Positions 43,429 through 52,812 of a stretch of 64,000 nucleotides of DNA are shown piece by piece. The notes beneath the pieces are model-generated. The model was not told where the DNA came from and searched no databases. It saw only the letters and a list, made by a program, of their open reading frames with translations. Source of the stretch: Bacteroidales bacterium UBA1410 (GTDB lineage: Bacteria; Bacteroidota; Bacteroidia; Bacteroidales; Dysgonomonadaceae). Made by a program: the position numbers and the translations under genes. The number at the start of each line of letters is the position of its first letter. The first letter of the stretch is position 1. The stretch is from positions 81,835 to 145,834 of the forward strand of contig DBPW01000018.1 in NCBI GenBank assembly GCA_002305015.1, read 5' to 3'.

Positions 43429-44853
43429 TTATTCTAACTCTTTGATCTTGATGTTTCGAAACCAAACCTCATCCCCATGATCCTGAAGGAGAATATGTCC
43501 TTCTTCTGCATTTCCGAAATTAGGCCAGTCTTTATATTTGCTATAAGCGACCAATGCATTCCACATGGGATTGTTCCTTTCGTATTCCAACAATTTTACC
43601 CCGTTCAGCCAGTGTTCGACGTGATTTCCTTTAACTACAATCATGGCTGTATTGAAAAATCCGTTGAAAAAGGGTTTGTTTTCCGGAGCAGGAATAAGAT
43701 CATACAATGACCCTAATTTTCTGTTGCCTTTCACTCCTAGTTTGGCATCGGGATGATTTTTGTCGTCCAGGATTTGAAATTCACAGCCGATTGCTGATCC
43801 CTCCCCTTTGTTTAAATCAGGATCCACAAAATATTTGATGCCGCTATTTGCCCCTTCAGTGATTTTAAAATCTACTTTCAGTATAAAATTTTTATATTTT
43901 TTTGTTGTGATAATATCTCCTCCGTTGGTTGATTCACCTCCGCTTCCTTTCAACACTTTCAGGATGCCGTCCTCAATAATCCACCCTTTTTCAGGGAATT
44001 TCGATAATTTGGCTCCTCGCCAACCATCCGTTGTTTTTCCATTCCAGAGAAGTTTCCATCCTTCGCGTACTTCTTTTTCAGATAGGGTATTGGGGATAGC
44101 GTTGATTTGAGGGATTCCGTTTCGATCTTCAGGTGTCTTAAATTGATCGAGATTTTCGGTTAGGATGCGAATATTTCGCCAGCAAACTGTTTTTCCCGCG
44201 AGAGCTTCATTGTTCCCGATTCCGTGAACCTGTAAGGCTATAAATCCCGATTTGGTCATATCATCGATCAGGTCTGCACATGGAATTTCGTTTACCCATG
44301 TTCGAATGGAGTTTCCAATGGCTTCGATTCGAGCTTTATTCCACTTGTTTTTCTTAAAAGCTTTTTGAGCAAGGGGATTATAGGTGGATGGATAGATACA
44401 TTCGTCGTTACCCGATTCAACAACAACAGCTTTTAATGTATTATAAGTTAATGGATAGAGCCAGCCGCGTCGAGCCTCGTCGTAAATACCTCCTGTCCAC
44501 GCTCTTTCCGATGGATCTATTTCGAATTGATAACCGTGAACCCGTCCGTCTTGATAGTCCTTTAAACTGTTGCTTCTGAATTGTACTCCGGAATTTAATC
44601 CTTCATCAACTTTAAATTCAAATTCAAGAATAAAATCGTCGTACATCTTGTCCGTTGCCAAAAACGTATTGGGCGTTCCCATTTTCGAAATTCCAACAAT
44701 GGCATTATCCTGCACCTTATATTCTGCTGTACCGTTCAATTTTGTCCAACCTTTCAGATTTTTCCCATTGAATAAATCTTGCCAGTGAGGTTCTTGCGCC
44801 GAAGCGGCAATAAATGCCGTCATCATAATGAAAAGGAATACTTGTTTTTTCAT
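43429..44853 (-). CDS. Double DUF1080 (3-keto-disaccharide hydrolase-like) protein
   Basis: About 474 aa from ATG 44853 (an in-frame ATG lies 9 bp upstream). Signal peptide ending AASA. Two DUF1080/LamG-like beta-sandwich domains: about 25-230 (WQDLFNGKNLKGWTKL) and about 260-474 (WKLLWNGKTTDGWRGA), each with the LWNGK-GW signature. The family includes enzymes acting on 3-keto-glycosides. Last gene of a three-gene unit with an exported-type oxidoreductase and a DUF6807-like protein, fitting oxidation then cleavage of a sugar. Confidence 0.88.
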   Translation of the reverse strand: MKKQVFLFIMMTAFIAASAQEPHWQDLFNGKNLKGWTKLNGTAEYKVQDNAIVGISKMGTPNTFLATDKMYDDFILEFEFKVDEGLNSGVQFRSNSLKDYQDGRVHGYQFEIDPSERAWTGGIYDEARRGWLYPLTYNTLKAVVVESGNDECIYPSTYNPLAQKAFKKNKWNKARIEAIGNSIRTWVNEIPCADLIDDMTKSGFIALQVHGIGNNEALAGKTVCWRNIRILTENLDQFKTPEDRNGIPQINAIPNTLSEKEVREGWKLLWNGKTTDGWRGAKLSKFPEKGWIIEDGILKVLKGSGGESTNGGDIITTKKYKNFILKVDFKITEGANSGIKYFVDPDLNKGEGSAIGCEFQILDDKNHPDAKLGVKGNRKLGSLYDLIPAPENKPFFNGFFNTAMIVVKGNHVEHWLNGVKLLEYERNNPMWNALVAYSKYKDWPNFGNAEEGHILLQDHGDEVWFRNIKIKELE

Positions 44854-44873
44854 TGAACACATATTTTTATATT

Positions 44874-46295
44874 TTACATTTTATAAAATTCTTCCCAACC
44901 TTTACGTGGAGGGATTCCGGTCAAAAACGCATCGCCAAAAGCATCGTTAATGACATGTTTTGTTTTTCTGTCGAAAACGAGTTTTCGATTCAGTCGTTGA
45001 GCGGCCACGCCTAAACAAAATACCTGACATAAGGGTCCGCCAATTTCAAAGGGAGACCGCGTTTTTTCTTTTCCTTGGCATGCGAACAAAAAGTTTTGGA
45101 AATGGTTAGACGGACTTTTAGGCACCGGTGGTAATTTCTTTTCCATCTCTTTTGCTTTTTCTTCGGGAATGATCGATAGGGTTGTGCCATGTGATCCTCC
45201 TTTAAAGGTCAGTTCTTTACTGTATATTATTTTACCCGGGTTTAATTTAATGGGTTCGATTTCGAAACCGGCAACTTGTGGAATATTCGGATCAAGATCG
45301 GATTTGCCATATCCTTCGGGTAATTTTGGAAGGTTATTCACGCCGTCATACCATGTCACGGTAACAGGAGGCATCTCTCCTCGTTTAGGAAAATTAAACT
45401 GGATGGTACTAGCCATCGGGAAAAAGTAATCGTTGTGCCCATCTAGCTTAAGGGGAACGATTTCTTCCGGCAGTCCTAGGTCGAGAAATTCATGTACAGT
45501 GTCAAGGATGTGTGCTCCCCAGTCTCCAAGCGCTCCCATGCCGAAATCATACCATGAACGCCATTGTCCATAGTGGAAGTCTTTATTGAAATCGTGCCAT
45601 AATAGAGCCGATAACCATAAATCCCAGTCCAATGTTTCGGGAATAGGTTCTGCCGGAGGAAATTTTTTAATGTTAGGATCCCATGAGTGCCACCGCCGAG
45701 AATTGTTCATATGAGCTGTTACGGCTGTTACATCTTTAATAATGCCGGCATCTTTCCATGCTTTAAACTGAAAATAGTTGGCTTCTGAGTGTCCTTGATT
45801 TCCCATTTGGGTTACCACGTTGGGGTGTTTCTTGGCCGCGTGTATCATTAATTCTACTTCGTGAAAGGTGCGACCCATCGGTTTCTCCAGGTATACATGT
45901 TTACCCTGATTAATCGCCAGCATGGTAGCAGGGAAATGGGCAAAATCGGGTGTGGCAATGGCAACAGCATCGATTTCATTCCCCATTTTTTCAAACATTT
46001 CCCTGAAATCTTTAAATTTCTTTGCATTTGGAAATTTAGCCAATGCTTTTTGCGTGTGTTCCGCTCCAAGATCCACATCGCACAGCGCTACCACATTAGC
46101 CAATCCTGTTTTGTCGAATTCGTTGATGATGTCCCATCCTCTGTTACCAATGCCAATATGGGCTAAATTGATTTTTTCGTTAGAACCCATGATACGACTG
46201 TAACTTGCTGCATTTGTTTTACCGGAAATCCCGCTTAACGCAAATCCGGCGGATGCTAATGCGGCGTTTCGTAAAAATTCTCTTCGTGTTGTCAT
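44874..46295 (-). CDS. Gfo/Idh/MocA-family oxidoreductase with Tat-like signal
   Basis: A 473-aa NAD(P)-dependent dehydrogenase-type enzyme. N-terminal TRREFLRNAALASAGFAL resembles a Tat (twin-arginine) signal; Rossmann motif NLAHIGIGNRG; catalytic Lys in EKPMG. Export suggests periplasmic oxidation of a sugar or glycoside, perhaps with a tightly bound cofactor. Its ATG overlaps the DUF6807-like stop (ATGA). Substrate is not visible from sequence. Confidence 0.9.
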   Translation of the reverse strand: MTTRREFLRNAALASAGFALSGISGKTNAASYSRIMGSNEKINLAHIGIGNRGWDIINEFDKTGLANVVALCDVDLGAEHTQKALAKFPNAKKFKDFREMFEKMGNEIDAVAIATPDFAHFPATMLAINQGKHVYLEKPMGRTFHEVELMIHAAKKHPNVVTQMGNQGHSEANYFQFKAWKDAGIIKDVTAVTAHMNNSRRWHSWDPNIKKFPPAEPIPETLDWDLWLSALLWHDFNKDFHYGQWRSWYDFGMGALGDWGAHILDTVHEFLDLGLPEEIVPLKLDGHNDYFFPMASTIQFNFPKRGEMPPVTVTWYDGVNNLPKLPEGYGKSDLDPNIPQVAGFEIEPIKLNPGKIIYSKELTFKGGSHGTTLSIIPEEKAKEMEKKLPPVPKSPSNHFQNFLFACQGKEKTRSPFEIGGPLCQVFCLGVAAQRLNRKLVFDRKTKHVINDAFGDAFLTGIPPRKGWEEFYKM

Positions 46296-47578
46296 TTTTT
46301 TTTGATTTTTTTGATTGATGGTAATTCTAATATTTTCTTAATTTTTGGTAGTTTTGCAAAACTATTCCAATATAATTCGGCTGTTTGTTTGTCCATTTTT
46401 CCGTCGAAAACGATCATCCTGTACTTAAGGGTATAATCCCGGAATGGTTTGATCTCCCAGGGTTCGTACCGGATGGGAACAAATTCGAAATAGAGGTCTC
46501 CTCTTCCTCCGTTGGCATCCATCGGCCACACCCTCATGGGCTCCGGATGTGCTCGATTTGAAAGATGACTCAAAAATAAAATACCCGACCGGCCTTCATT
46601 GGCACCGGACTCTCCTTCGACAATACACCAGCGGGCTCTGCTTCCGTCAGCATCGGTTCTGGTTTTTCCCTCCGAAGTCAAGACGGTGCAATTCTCTTTT
46701 GTCCATTTTTCGGTAGCCCTGAATCCGATGCCTCCGCCATAACGATAGGCATCAAATACGATTCCGTTTTTCAGCGGTGTGTTGAAGGAGACAGTGTAAT
46801 CGATTACCCAAACTTTCGGATTTAGGTTCCATACACGGACATCCAATATCTCGTTTAAAGCAATCTGATCTTCTCCCTTATTTCCAAAATCGATATGTTG
46901 CTGAAGAACTTTAAATCCGCTGAAGACCTTTCCCGACACTTCGGAAAGAAAGTCTGCAAACTTTACCGTTCCTTGCCCTTTGTTGAGATTCCAGAAATCC
47001 ACTTCTCTTCCATCGATGTGAGTTAAGGTCCAGGGTCCCCAAATCCCGTAATGGTGATAATGATCCGGAGGCTGGATGCGGGTTAAAATCTCCCCTTGGG
47101 GTGAATATAGAGGATGAATGAACCCCGATCTTTTGTACAACGGATCAACGCCTTCGGGTGGATAGGTAGTCTTGAAACGGTATTTGAGAACAGGTCGTTC
47201 TCCAGATTGAACGACCAAATCCTTAAGTTGCTTTTTCAGGGTGATCGAAGAATTTGGCAAAGATGCGTAATCTTGCTTTTTTACCTTAAGAACAAATTCC
47301 CGAACGGTGTTTTTTCGGGAATAACCATCCATGATAAACCACAGTTTACAGGAATATCCGGTTTCTACTTGACAGGCAATCTCTTTTTCTGTATTGCTTG
47401 TTATTTCGTACAATGCCAATGAATCTTTGTTCCGATTGAAGGCTGATTCGTCCAAGGAAATCGAAACAGGCATGTCTATACAATCATCTTCCGGTTGAAT
47501 AGAAAATCGCAACATTTCCTGAGAAAAACCCGGAAATGTGATCATGAAAAAGGAGAATAATAAAATGGTGGGCTTCAT
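46292..47578 (-). CDS. DUF6807/PmoA-like family protein
   Basis: A 428-aa exported protein: signal peptide (ILLFSFFMITFPGFSQ), a beta-rich N-terminal part and a conserved DUF6807-type core (HYHHYGIWGPWT, DFWNLNKGQG, FDAYRYGGGIGFRA). The family often lies beside Gfo/Idh/MocA and DUF1080 genes, which is the case here. A catabolic role is implied by context, not shown. First gene of the unit; a weak terminator separates it from the operon above. Confidence 0.82.
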   Translation of the reverse strand: MKPTILLFSFFMITFPGFSQEMLRFSIQPEDDCIDMPVSISLDESAFNRNKDSLALYEITSNTEKEIACQVETGYSCKLWFIMDGYSRKNTVREFVLKVKKQDYASLPNSSITLKKQLKDLVVQSGERPVLKYRFKTTYPPEGVDPLYKRSGFIHPLYSPQGEILTRIQPPDHYHHYGIWGPWTLTHIDGREVDFWNLNKGQGTVKFADFLSEVSGKVFSGFKVLQQHIDFGNKGEDQIALNEILDVRVWNLNPKVWVIDYTVSFNTPLKNGIVFDAYRYGGGIGFRATEKWTKENCTVLTSEGKTRTDADGSRARWCIVEGESGANEGRSGILFLSHLSNRAHPEPMRVWPMDANGGRGDLYFEFVPIRYEPWEIKPFRDYTLKYRMIVFDGKMDKQTAELYWNSFAKLPKIKKILELPSIKKIKKK

Positions 47579-47604
47579 TAGATTGAGTTATTGTTACAAA
47601 AACG

Positions 47605-47627
47605 ATTCTAATTCATTGTTTTAGAAT
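47605..47627 (-). terminator. Weak terminator between the LarA-type operon and the DUF6807-like unit
   Basis: ATTCTA/TAGAAT arms (47605-47610, 47622-47627) form a 6-bp stem followed on minus by CGTTTTTG. Short stem and moderate T-run, so readthrough is possible. Confidence 0.4.
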
Positions 47628-47684
47628 TATTAAAGAATGATTTAAAAGGCGAAATGCAAGAATTATATAAAAGACGAAATAATT

Positions 47685-48971
47685 TCAGAACTCAAATCGA
47701 TCTTTATGAGCCCATAGTCCCAATGCCGGGTTGGAGATAAAGAAAATTTCTTCTCCATCGGGCAAGATGTTGTATCCCTCTTTGAGTTCACGAAAGTGAT
47801 AACGGTTCATCACCTCATCGATATCTGCCCATTGGAAACCCACGCTTTCGATTTCTTCTTTTGTCAGGTTTTCGGGATTTTTGCCGGGACAGTAAGTGAT
47901 GGTAAACCGTCCTTCCGACGATCCATGGATCAGATGGGCTGCAGCGCTTAAATTGTTGCGTAGTTCTTCGTTTTCGGCAACGGCTTTCAGCGTAGCCGGC
48001 GTTCCATGATAGCCATATTTTCTGATAAGCCGGTCAATCTCCTTGTCCTCTCCAAATTCTTTTAAGGCGGGCGCCAAAACAATAAGTTCACCACCATCTG
48101 CGATAGCCATGCGGGTACGATAGATGGATTTATTTCCCAGCCACGTGCTTTTGAATTCGGTAGGGTCAAGCCAAACAAGGACTTTTTTCAGCGGTTCTTC
48201 GACCATTTCGAAATTCACTTCAAGAGATAACTTTGCCGCTTCATCGAATACATCCACATCGTCACCCACAAAAAGTCCGTAAGTCTGCTGTTCCCCTTGC
48301 TTATTTATGCCAACAACTGTCAGTACATAAACAATAGGCAACTGATTGGCAAAATTTTTTGAGGCATAGTTAAACAGTTTTCTTACCGGGGTATCTGCGC
48401 GCCCCATCATGCGTTCCATCCCATAAACGGCACCTATAAAATGACTTTTGTTGATTCCTTCAATACCACCTGTGCCTACAAAAATATTCTTGTTGAAATT
48501 GGCCATGCCGACCACTTCGTGTGGAACCACCTGGCCTATGGATAGAATCAGGTCAAAATTACCTTCCACCAGCAATTTATTTACCTGTGCCGGCCAGGAA
48601 AAATCCACCTTCCCTTCGGAAACTTCTTTTACATATTCGGCAGGGACCTCTCCCAAGGTGATTACATCGTGACGCCAATCGTGAACACGAAATAAATTTC
48701 GTGGTGTTTTTCCGAACATGTGCGAAATTTGTTCATCTGTCATGGGAGTGTGTGTGCCTAATGCCGGGAGTATATCGGTAAGTGCGTTACCGTAATATTC
48801 CCAAACCCTTTCGGTGAGTTCTCCTGCCCGACTTGGCAAACGGGTATAATCGGGAGGAATGGCAAGAATTTTATGCTTTCTGCCTAATTTGTCTAATGCT
48901 GCAATGAGGCTTTTTTTCAGGTCCTCGTGTGAGAGGTTGTGTTGTGAAGAGCCGTTTTGATAATAGATCAT
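47685..48971 (-). CDS. LarA-type nickel-pincer racemase/epimerase (DUF2088)
   Basis: About 428 aa from ATG 48971; ATG 48995 is an alternative, and the longer frame to 49082 overlaps gnd. LarA-like residues are present: GTH at about 73-74, then His151, Lys161 and His177. The His-to-Lys spacing of 10 and Lys-to-His spacing of 16 equal those of lactate racemase (H174/K184/H200). The family racemises or epimerises 2-hydroxy acids with a nickel-pincer nucleotide. It closes an operon with gnd, a PfkB kinase and an SDR, so a sugar acid such as gluconate is a likely substrate (inference). Confidence 0.85.
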   Translation of the reverse strand: MIYYQNGSSQHNLSHEDLKKSLIAALDKLGRKHKILAIPPDYTRLPSRAGELTERVWEYYGNALTDILPALGTHTPMTDEQISHMFGKTPRNLFRVHDWRHDVITLGEVPAEYVKEVSEGKVDFSWPAQVNKLLVEGNFDLILSIGQVVPHEVVGMANFNKNIFVGTGGIEGINKSHFIGAVYGMERMMGRADTPVRKLFNYASKNFANQLPIVYVLTVVGINKQGEQQTYGLFVGDDVDVFDEAAKLSLEVNFEMVEEPLKKVLVWLDPTEFKSTWLGNKSIYRTRMAIADGGELIVLAPALKEFGEDKEIDRLIRKYGYHGTPATLKAVAENEELRNNLSAAAHLIHGSSEGRFTITYCPGKNPENLTKEEIESVGFQWADIDEVMNRYHFRELKEGYNILPDGEEIFFISNPALGLWAHKDRFEF

Positions 48972-49033
48972 TGTACCACTAAAATGAAAACTCATGACAT
49001 GATGCAACGTCACGCCATGAGTGTCTTTAAAAA

Positions 49034-50488
49034 TTATACTTGATAAGTTGAAGAAGCCGTTTCGCCTCCGTGCCCCGTCCAATTCGTATGGAAAAATTCG
49101 CCCCGGGGTCTGTCTATTCTTTCATATTGATGTGCACCAAAATAATCGCGTTGAGCTTGCAGCAAATTAGCCGGTAATCGTTCACAGCGAAATCCGTCGA
49201 AGTAGCATAATGCCGATGCGAGTGCCGGAATCGGAATACCGTTTTCAAGTGCTGCTGTACATACGCTGCGCCAGCTTTCTTGTGCCGATTGTACAGCATT
49301 TTTGAAGAAAGGATCAAGGAGTAGATTCTCAAGAGAAGGATTCTTGTCAAATGCTTTTTTAATATCGCCCAGAAATGCTGATCGGATGATGCACCCTCCC
49401 CGCCACATTAAGGCTATACCGCCATAATTTAAATTCCAGTTGTATTCTTTGGCGGCCTCTCTCATCAAATCATATCCTTGTGCATAGGAAATAATTTTAG
49501 CGGCATACAACGCTTCTTCCAAATCATTAATAAATTGTTGTTTATCGCCTTTGAAATGAGGTTTTGTTCCGGAAATTGTTTTTGATGCCTTCACGCGGAG
49601 ATCTTTTTGGGCCGACAGGCAGCGGGAAAATACGGATTCGCCTATCAATGTTAACGGAATCCCAAGGTCAAGAGCAGTGTTTACTGTCCATTTTCCGGTA
49701 CCTTTCTGACCTGCAGTATCCAAAATTTTTTCTACCAATGGGGTGCCGTCCGAATCTTTAAAAGCCAAAATATCAGCAGTAATTTCAATCAGGTAGGAAT
49801 TGAGTTTTCCGGTATTCCATTTTTTAAACACTTCGTGTTGTTCATCAGAGGTCAAACCGAGTAACTCTTTCATCAGATGGTATGCCTCGTTAATGATTTG
49901 CATGTCGCCATATTCAATGCCATTATGTACCATTTTCACGAAATGTCCTGCACCATCTTCACCAACCCAGTCGCAGCATGGTGTACCATCATCGACTTTG
50001 GCTGCCACGGCCTGGAAAATATCTTTTACGTGAGGCCATGCCGCAGGAGAACCTCCGGGCATCATGGAAGGACCGCGCAATGCGCCTTCTTCACCTCCCG
50101 AGACGCCGGTACCGATATATAATAATCCTTTACTTTCAACATAGTTGGTACGGCGACGTGTGTCCATAAAGTAACTGTTGCCACCATCGATGATAATATC
50201 ACCGGGTTCGAGTAGGGGAATTAGTTTTTCTATAAAATCATCTACCGGTTGTCCTGCTTTTACCATTAACATTACTTTGCGAGGTCGGCTCAATGAAGCC
50301 ACCAGTTCTTCGAGTGAATGTGTCCCGATAATGTTTTTACCCTTGGCCCTGCCATTGATAAATTCGTCGACTTTTGAAACTGTTCGGTTAAAAACAGCTA
50401 CCGTAAAGCCTTTACTTTCCATATTCAGAACCAAATTCTCACCCATGACGGCAAGACCAATCAGCCCGATATCTGCTAATTTTTTCAT
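49034..50488 (-). CDS. gnd: 6-phosphogluconate dehydrogenase, decarboxylating
   Basis: A 484-aa oxidative pentose-phosphate enzyme making ribulose 5-phosphate, CO2 and reduced cofactor. Motifs: GLAVMGENL (Rossmann), catalytic Lys region GAGHFVKMVHNGIEYGDM, GTGKWT, and the C-terminal YFDGFRCERLPANLLQAQRDYFGAHQY in part (FGAHQYER). Complete length. Located in a sugar-acid operon rather than beside zwf, which suggests gluconate or another sugar acid feeds it. Confidence 0.95.
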   Translation of the reverse strand: MKKLADIGLIGLAVMGENLVLNMESKGFTVAVFNRTVSKVDEFINGRAKGKNIIGTHSLEELVASLSRPRKVMLMVKAGQPVDDFIEKLIPLLEPGDIIIDGGNSYFMDTRRRTNYVESKGLLYIGTGVSGGEEGALRGPSMMPGGSPAAWPHVKDIFQAVAAKVDDGTPCCDWVGEDGAGHFVKMVHNGIEYGDMQIINEAYHLMKELLGLTSDEQHEVFKKWNTGKLNSYLIEITADILAFKDSDGTPLVEKILDTAGQKGTGKWTVNTALDLGIPLTLIGESVFSRCLSAQKDLRVKASKTISGTKPHFKGDKQQFINDLEEALYAAKIISYAQGYDLMREAAKEYNWNLNYGGIALMWRGGCIIRSAFLGDIKKAFDKNPSLENLLLDPFFKNAVQSAQESWRSVCTAALENGIPIPALASALCYFDGFRCERLPANLLQAQRDYFGAHQYERIDRPRGEFFHTNWTGHGGETASSTYQV

Positions 50489-50507
50489 ATTCTTGTTTTT
50501 TATACGT

Positions 50508-51587
50508 TTATCTTTTTACTCGTGCATTTCCTTCCCAAATGTCCCAGATCATTTCCTCGTCAATAGGTTGTGCATAATCGGTGAGGAATGTTGTTGCCAG
50601 TGCACCGCTTGCCCAAGCAAATTGGATCCATTTTTCAGATGGCCATTCTCTCAAGATGCTGTATAGCAAGCCGCCCACAAAACCGTCGCCTCCTCCGATG
50701 CGGTCCAGGACATTGATTTTTCTGGGTTTGATGACATGCCAATTATCATTTTCATAAACAATAGCGCCCCAGAGATGTTCATTTGCACTGACTACTTCTC
50801 GCAGCGTATTGGCAAAAACAGAAGCGTTGGGATAGGTTTTATGTGCATTTTTAATCATCTCCTTAAATGCATCCAATTGATCATCAATATCCTCTCCACC
50901 GGGTTTGGGGCCTTTGATATCAAGACAAAGTTGAAAATCTTCTTCGTTTCCAATGAGAATATCCGACAAGGAAGCAATTTCTTTGAATATAGCTGAAAGT
51001 TCGGTTTCGCGTCCTTTCCAGAATGAAGCCCGGTAATTGAGATCAAAAGAAATCAGCGTGCCGTGTTTTTTTGCAAAACGGGCGATCTCAAGACAAAAAT
51101 TGCCTGTGTCGGGTGAAAGTGCAGCAATTAATCCCGAGAGATGAACAATTTGAACACCTTCCTGAGCGAAAATTCGTTCCAAATCGAAATCTTTCGCATG
51201 TAGTGTTCTTCCTACTTCTCCTGCACGATCATTATGTACCCGCGGACCCCTTAATCCGAATCCGCTGTCGGCAATATTAAATTGATGGCGATAGCCCCAT
51301 GGGCCTCCCTGGGGAACTTCAGGACCTTCGAAATCCATATTTCTCCGACGAAGGTCGGCTTTAATAAATTTGGCAATGGGACTGTCTTTTACGAATGTGG
51401 TCAATACTTTTACCGGGAGTCCAAGGTATGACGAAATACTCGCAACATTTGTTTCGGCGCTGGTAGCCTGCATTTCGAAGAGTGTACTGCAATGAACGGG
51501 TTGGGCATTCACGGGTGTAATTCGCACGCCCATGCTCGTTGGCACAAGTAAAGAATATTTACAGCCTTTTTTTAATAATAACGACAT
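50508..51587 (-). CDS. PfkB-family sugar/sugar-acid kinase
   Basis: A 359-aa ribokinase-family kinase. SFDLNYRASFW resembles the 2-keto-3-deoxygluconate kinase branch. The catalytic anion-hole motif is DRIGGGDGFVGGL with the general-base Asp. Substrate could be 2-keto-3-deoxygluconate or gluconate; if gluconate, it would feed Gnd directly. It follows the SDR gene by 12 bp and precedes gnd by 19 bp. Confidence 0.88.
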   Translation of the reverse strand: MSLLLKKGCKYSLLVPTSMGVRITPVNAQPVHCSTLFEMQATSAETNVASISSYLGLPVKVLTTFVKDSPIAKFIKADLRRRNMDFEGPEVPQGGPWGYRHQFNIADSGFGLRGPRVHNDRAGEVGRTLHAKDFDLERIFAQEGVQIVHLSGLIAALSPDTGNFCLEIARFAKKHGTLISFDLNYRASFWKGRETELSAIFKEIASLSDILIGNEEDFQLCLDIKGPKPGGEDIDDQLDAFKEMIKNAHKTYPNASVFANTLREVVSANEHLWGAIVYENDNWHVIKPRKINVLDRIGGGDGFVGGLLYSILREWPSEKWIQFAWASGALATTFLTDYAQPIDEEMIWDIWEGNARVKR

Positions 51588-51599
51588 ATGCTTTGTTTT

Positions 51600-52412
51600 T
51601 TAGAGACTAAATGCATCGAAACCGCCATCAACTACGGCAACCGTACCGGTTACAAATTTGGAAGCATCACTTACCAAATAGTGTAATGTTCCATGTAAAT
51701 CTTCGGGAACGCCGAATCGTCTGAATGGCGTGTGTTGTATAATGGCTTTTCCTCTGTCTGAATATGAACCATCAGGATTGGTCAAAAGCGTTCGGTTTTG
51801 TTCGGTAATAAAGAACCCGGGAGCAATTGCATTCACCCTGAAATTTTCTCCGAATTTTATTGCCAATTCACCTGCCATGTATTTGGTGAAATTGGTTACC
51901 GCTGCTTTTGCTGCCGCATATCCAACTACCCGGGTAAGAGGCCTTAGAGCAGCTTCCGATGAAATATTGATGATATTTCCCTGCTTATTGGCCACCATTA
52001 TTTTGGCAAAAATGATGGTGGGTATTACTGTTCCCATCAGATTTAAATCCACAACTTTACGAAAATCGTCCATTTTTAGGTCAAAAATAGTACCATCGGG
52101 GCTGATGATCGCACCGGACATGTTCCCGCCTGCCGCATTTATCAACACATCAATCCGGCCATATTTTGCCACAATATCTTCTGCATTTTGCCTAAGTATG
52201 GCCTCATTGGTGACATCTGTTTGAAGGAAAATGGCCTCTCCTCCTTTCGATTTTACTCGGTCGATCAGTTCATCGCCTTTTTGCTTATTGCGAGCAAGAA
52301 CAGCCATTTTTGCTCCGTGGGCTGCCAGATACTCTACCATCGATGCTCCTAAAACACCGGTTCCTCCGGTAATTGCTATAACTTTGTTTTGAATGTTGAA
52401 TAGTTCGTACAT
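51600..52412 (-). CDS. SDR-family sugar-acid oxidoreductase
   Basis: A 270-aa short-chain dehydrogenase. Cofactor motif TGGTGVLG, NAAGG, catalytic Ser (SSEA) and YAAAK. The overall pattern (FNIQNKVIAITGGTGVLGASMV) recalls Bacteroidales mannonate/fructuronate- or gluconate 5-dehydrogenase-type enzymes; the exact substrate is not resolvable by eye. First gene of the operon, with an operator and promoter at 52524-52544. Confidence 0.88.
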   Translation of the reverse strand: MYELFNIQNKVIAITGGTGVLGASMVEYLAAHGAKMAVLARNKQKGDELIDRVKSKGGEAIFLQTDVTNEAILRQNAEDIVAKYGRIDVLINAAGGNMSGAIISPDGTIFDLKMDDFRKVVDLNLMGTVIPTIIFAKIMVANKQGNIINISSEAALRPLTRVVGYAAAKAAVTNFTKYMAGELAIKFGENFRVNAIAPGFFITEQNRTLLTNPDGSYSDRGKAIIQHTPFRRFGVPEDLHGTLHYLVSDASKFVTGTVAVVDGGFDAFSL

Positions 52413-52523
52413 ACTATTAGTTTTTGTTGAATACTATTTATTTATTTTTTTCTTGATTTTCGGACTCGATTTTCTTAAATTCCATTTTTTAGCAGGATTA
52501 AGAATGATTTTTCGATGCATACG

Positions 52524-52539
52524 TTGTGTACGTACACAA
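52524..52539. promoter_or_regulatory. 16-bp palindromic operator upstream of the SDR operon
   Basis: A perfect 16-bp palindrome, TTGTGTACGTACACAA, about 112 bp upstream of the SDR ATG. Its upstream end overlaps the G of the operon's -7 box (52537-52544), so a bound repressor would block transcription. The central CG and symmetric form suit LacI- or GntR-type regulators; no such gene is in the window. Confidence 0.7.
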
Positions 52540-52544
52540 AAGTA
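52537..52544 (-). promoter_or_regulatory. -7 promoter box of the SDR-kinase-gnd-larA operon
   Basis: TACTTTTG on the minus strand is an exact TAnnTTTG match, overlapping the operator palindrome. No clear -33 is visible. The 340-bp stretch 52413-52752 holds this promoter/operator and AT-rich leader, and I see no gene in it. Confidence 0.55.
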
Positions 52545-52752
52545 TAAATATTTTCTATACTATTATTATAGAAAACGATAAATATTGTTAATTTTTGAAC
52601 ATTCGGTTGTTAATTTCAAGTCTTGTTTTTAAGAGACAGCGCCTAGTATTCATTATACGTTTTTTGTTCTCAAAAATTTCTCTAAACTTTTAAGGATTAA
52701 AAAAATACGGCTAAACTCATTATTTATTGTTAATAGCTTGGTTTCGTAATGA

Positions 52753-52782
52753 TTGGAGAATGATTATTTTTCATTATATTTG
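52753..52782 (+). promoter_or_regulatory. -33/-7 promoter of the phosphatase-like gene
   Basis: TTG at 52753-52755 and TATATTTG at 52775-52782 are separated by 19 bp, a good Bacteroidota promoter. The TTG would otherwise be read as an upstream start codon. Confidence 0.6.
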
Positions 52783-52812
52783 TATGCTTATCTACTTGAT
52801 AGAGGAGTTAAA

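Noticed and set aside
49034..49082. N-terminal extension of the LarA-type protein into gnd
   Set aside because: The first 29-37 residues do not look like the family and overlap gnd; a start at 48995 or 48971 fits better.
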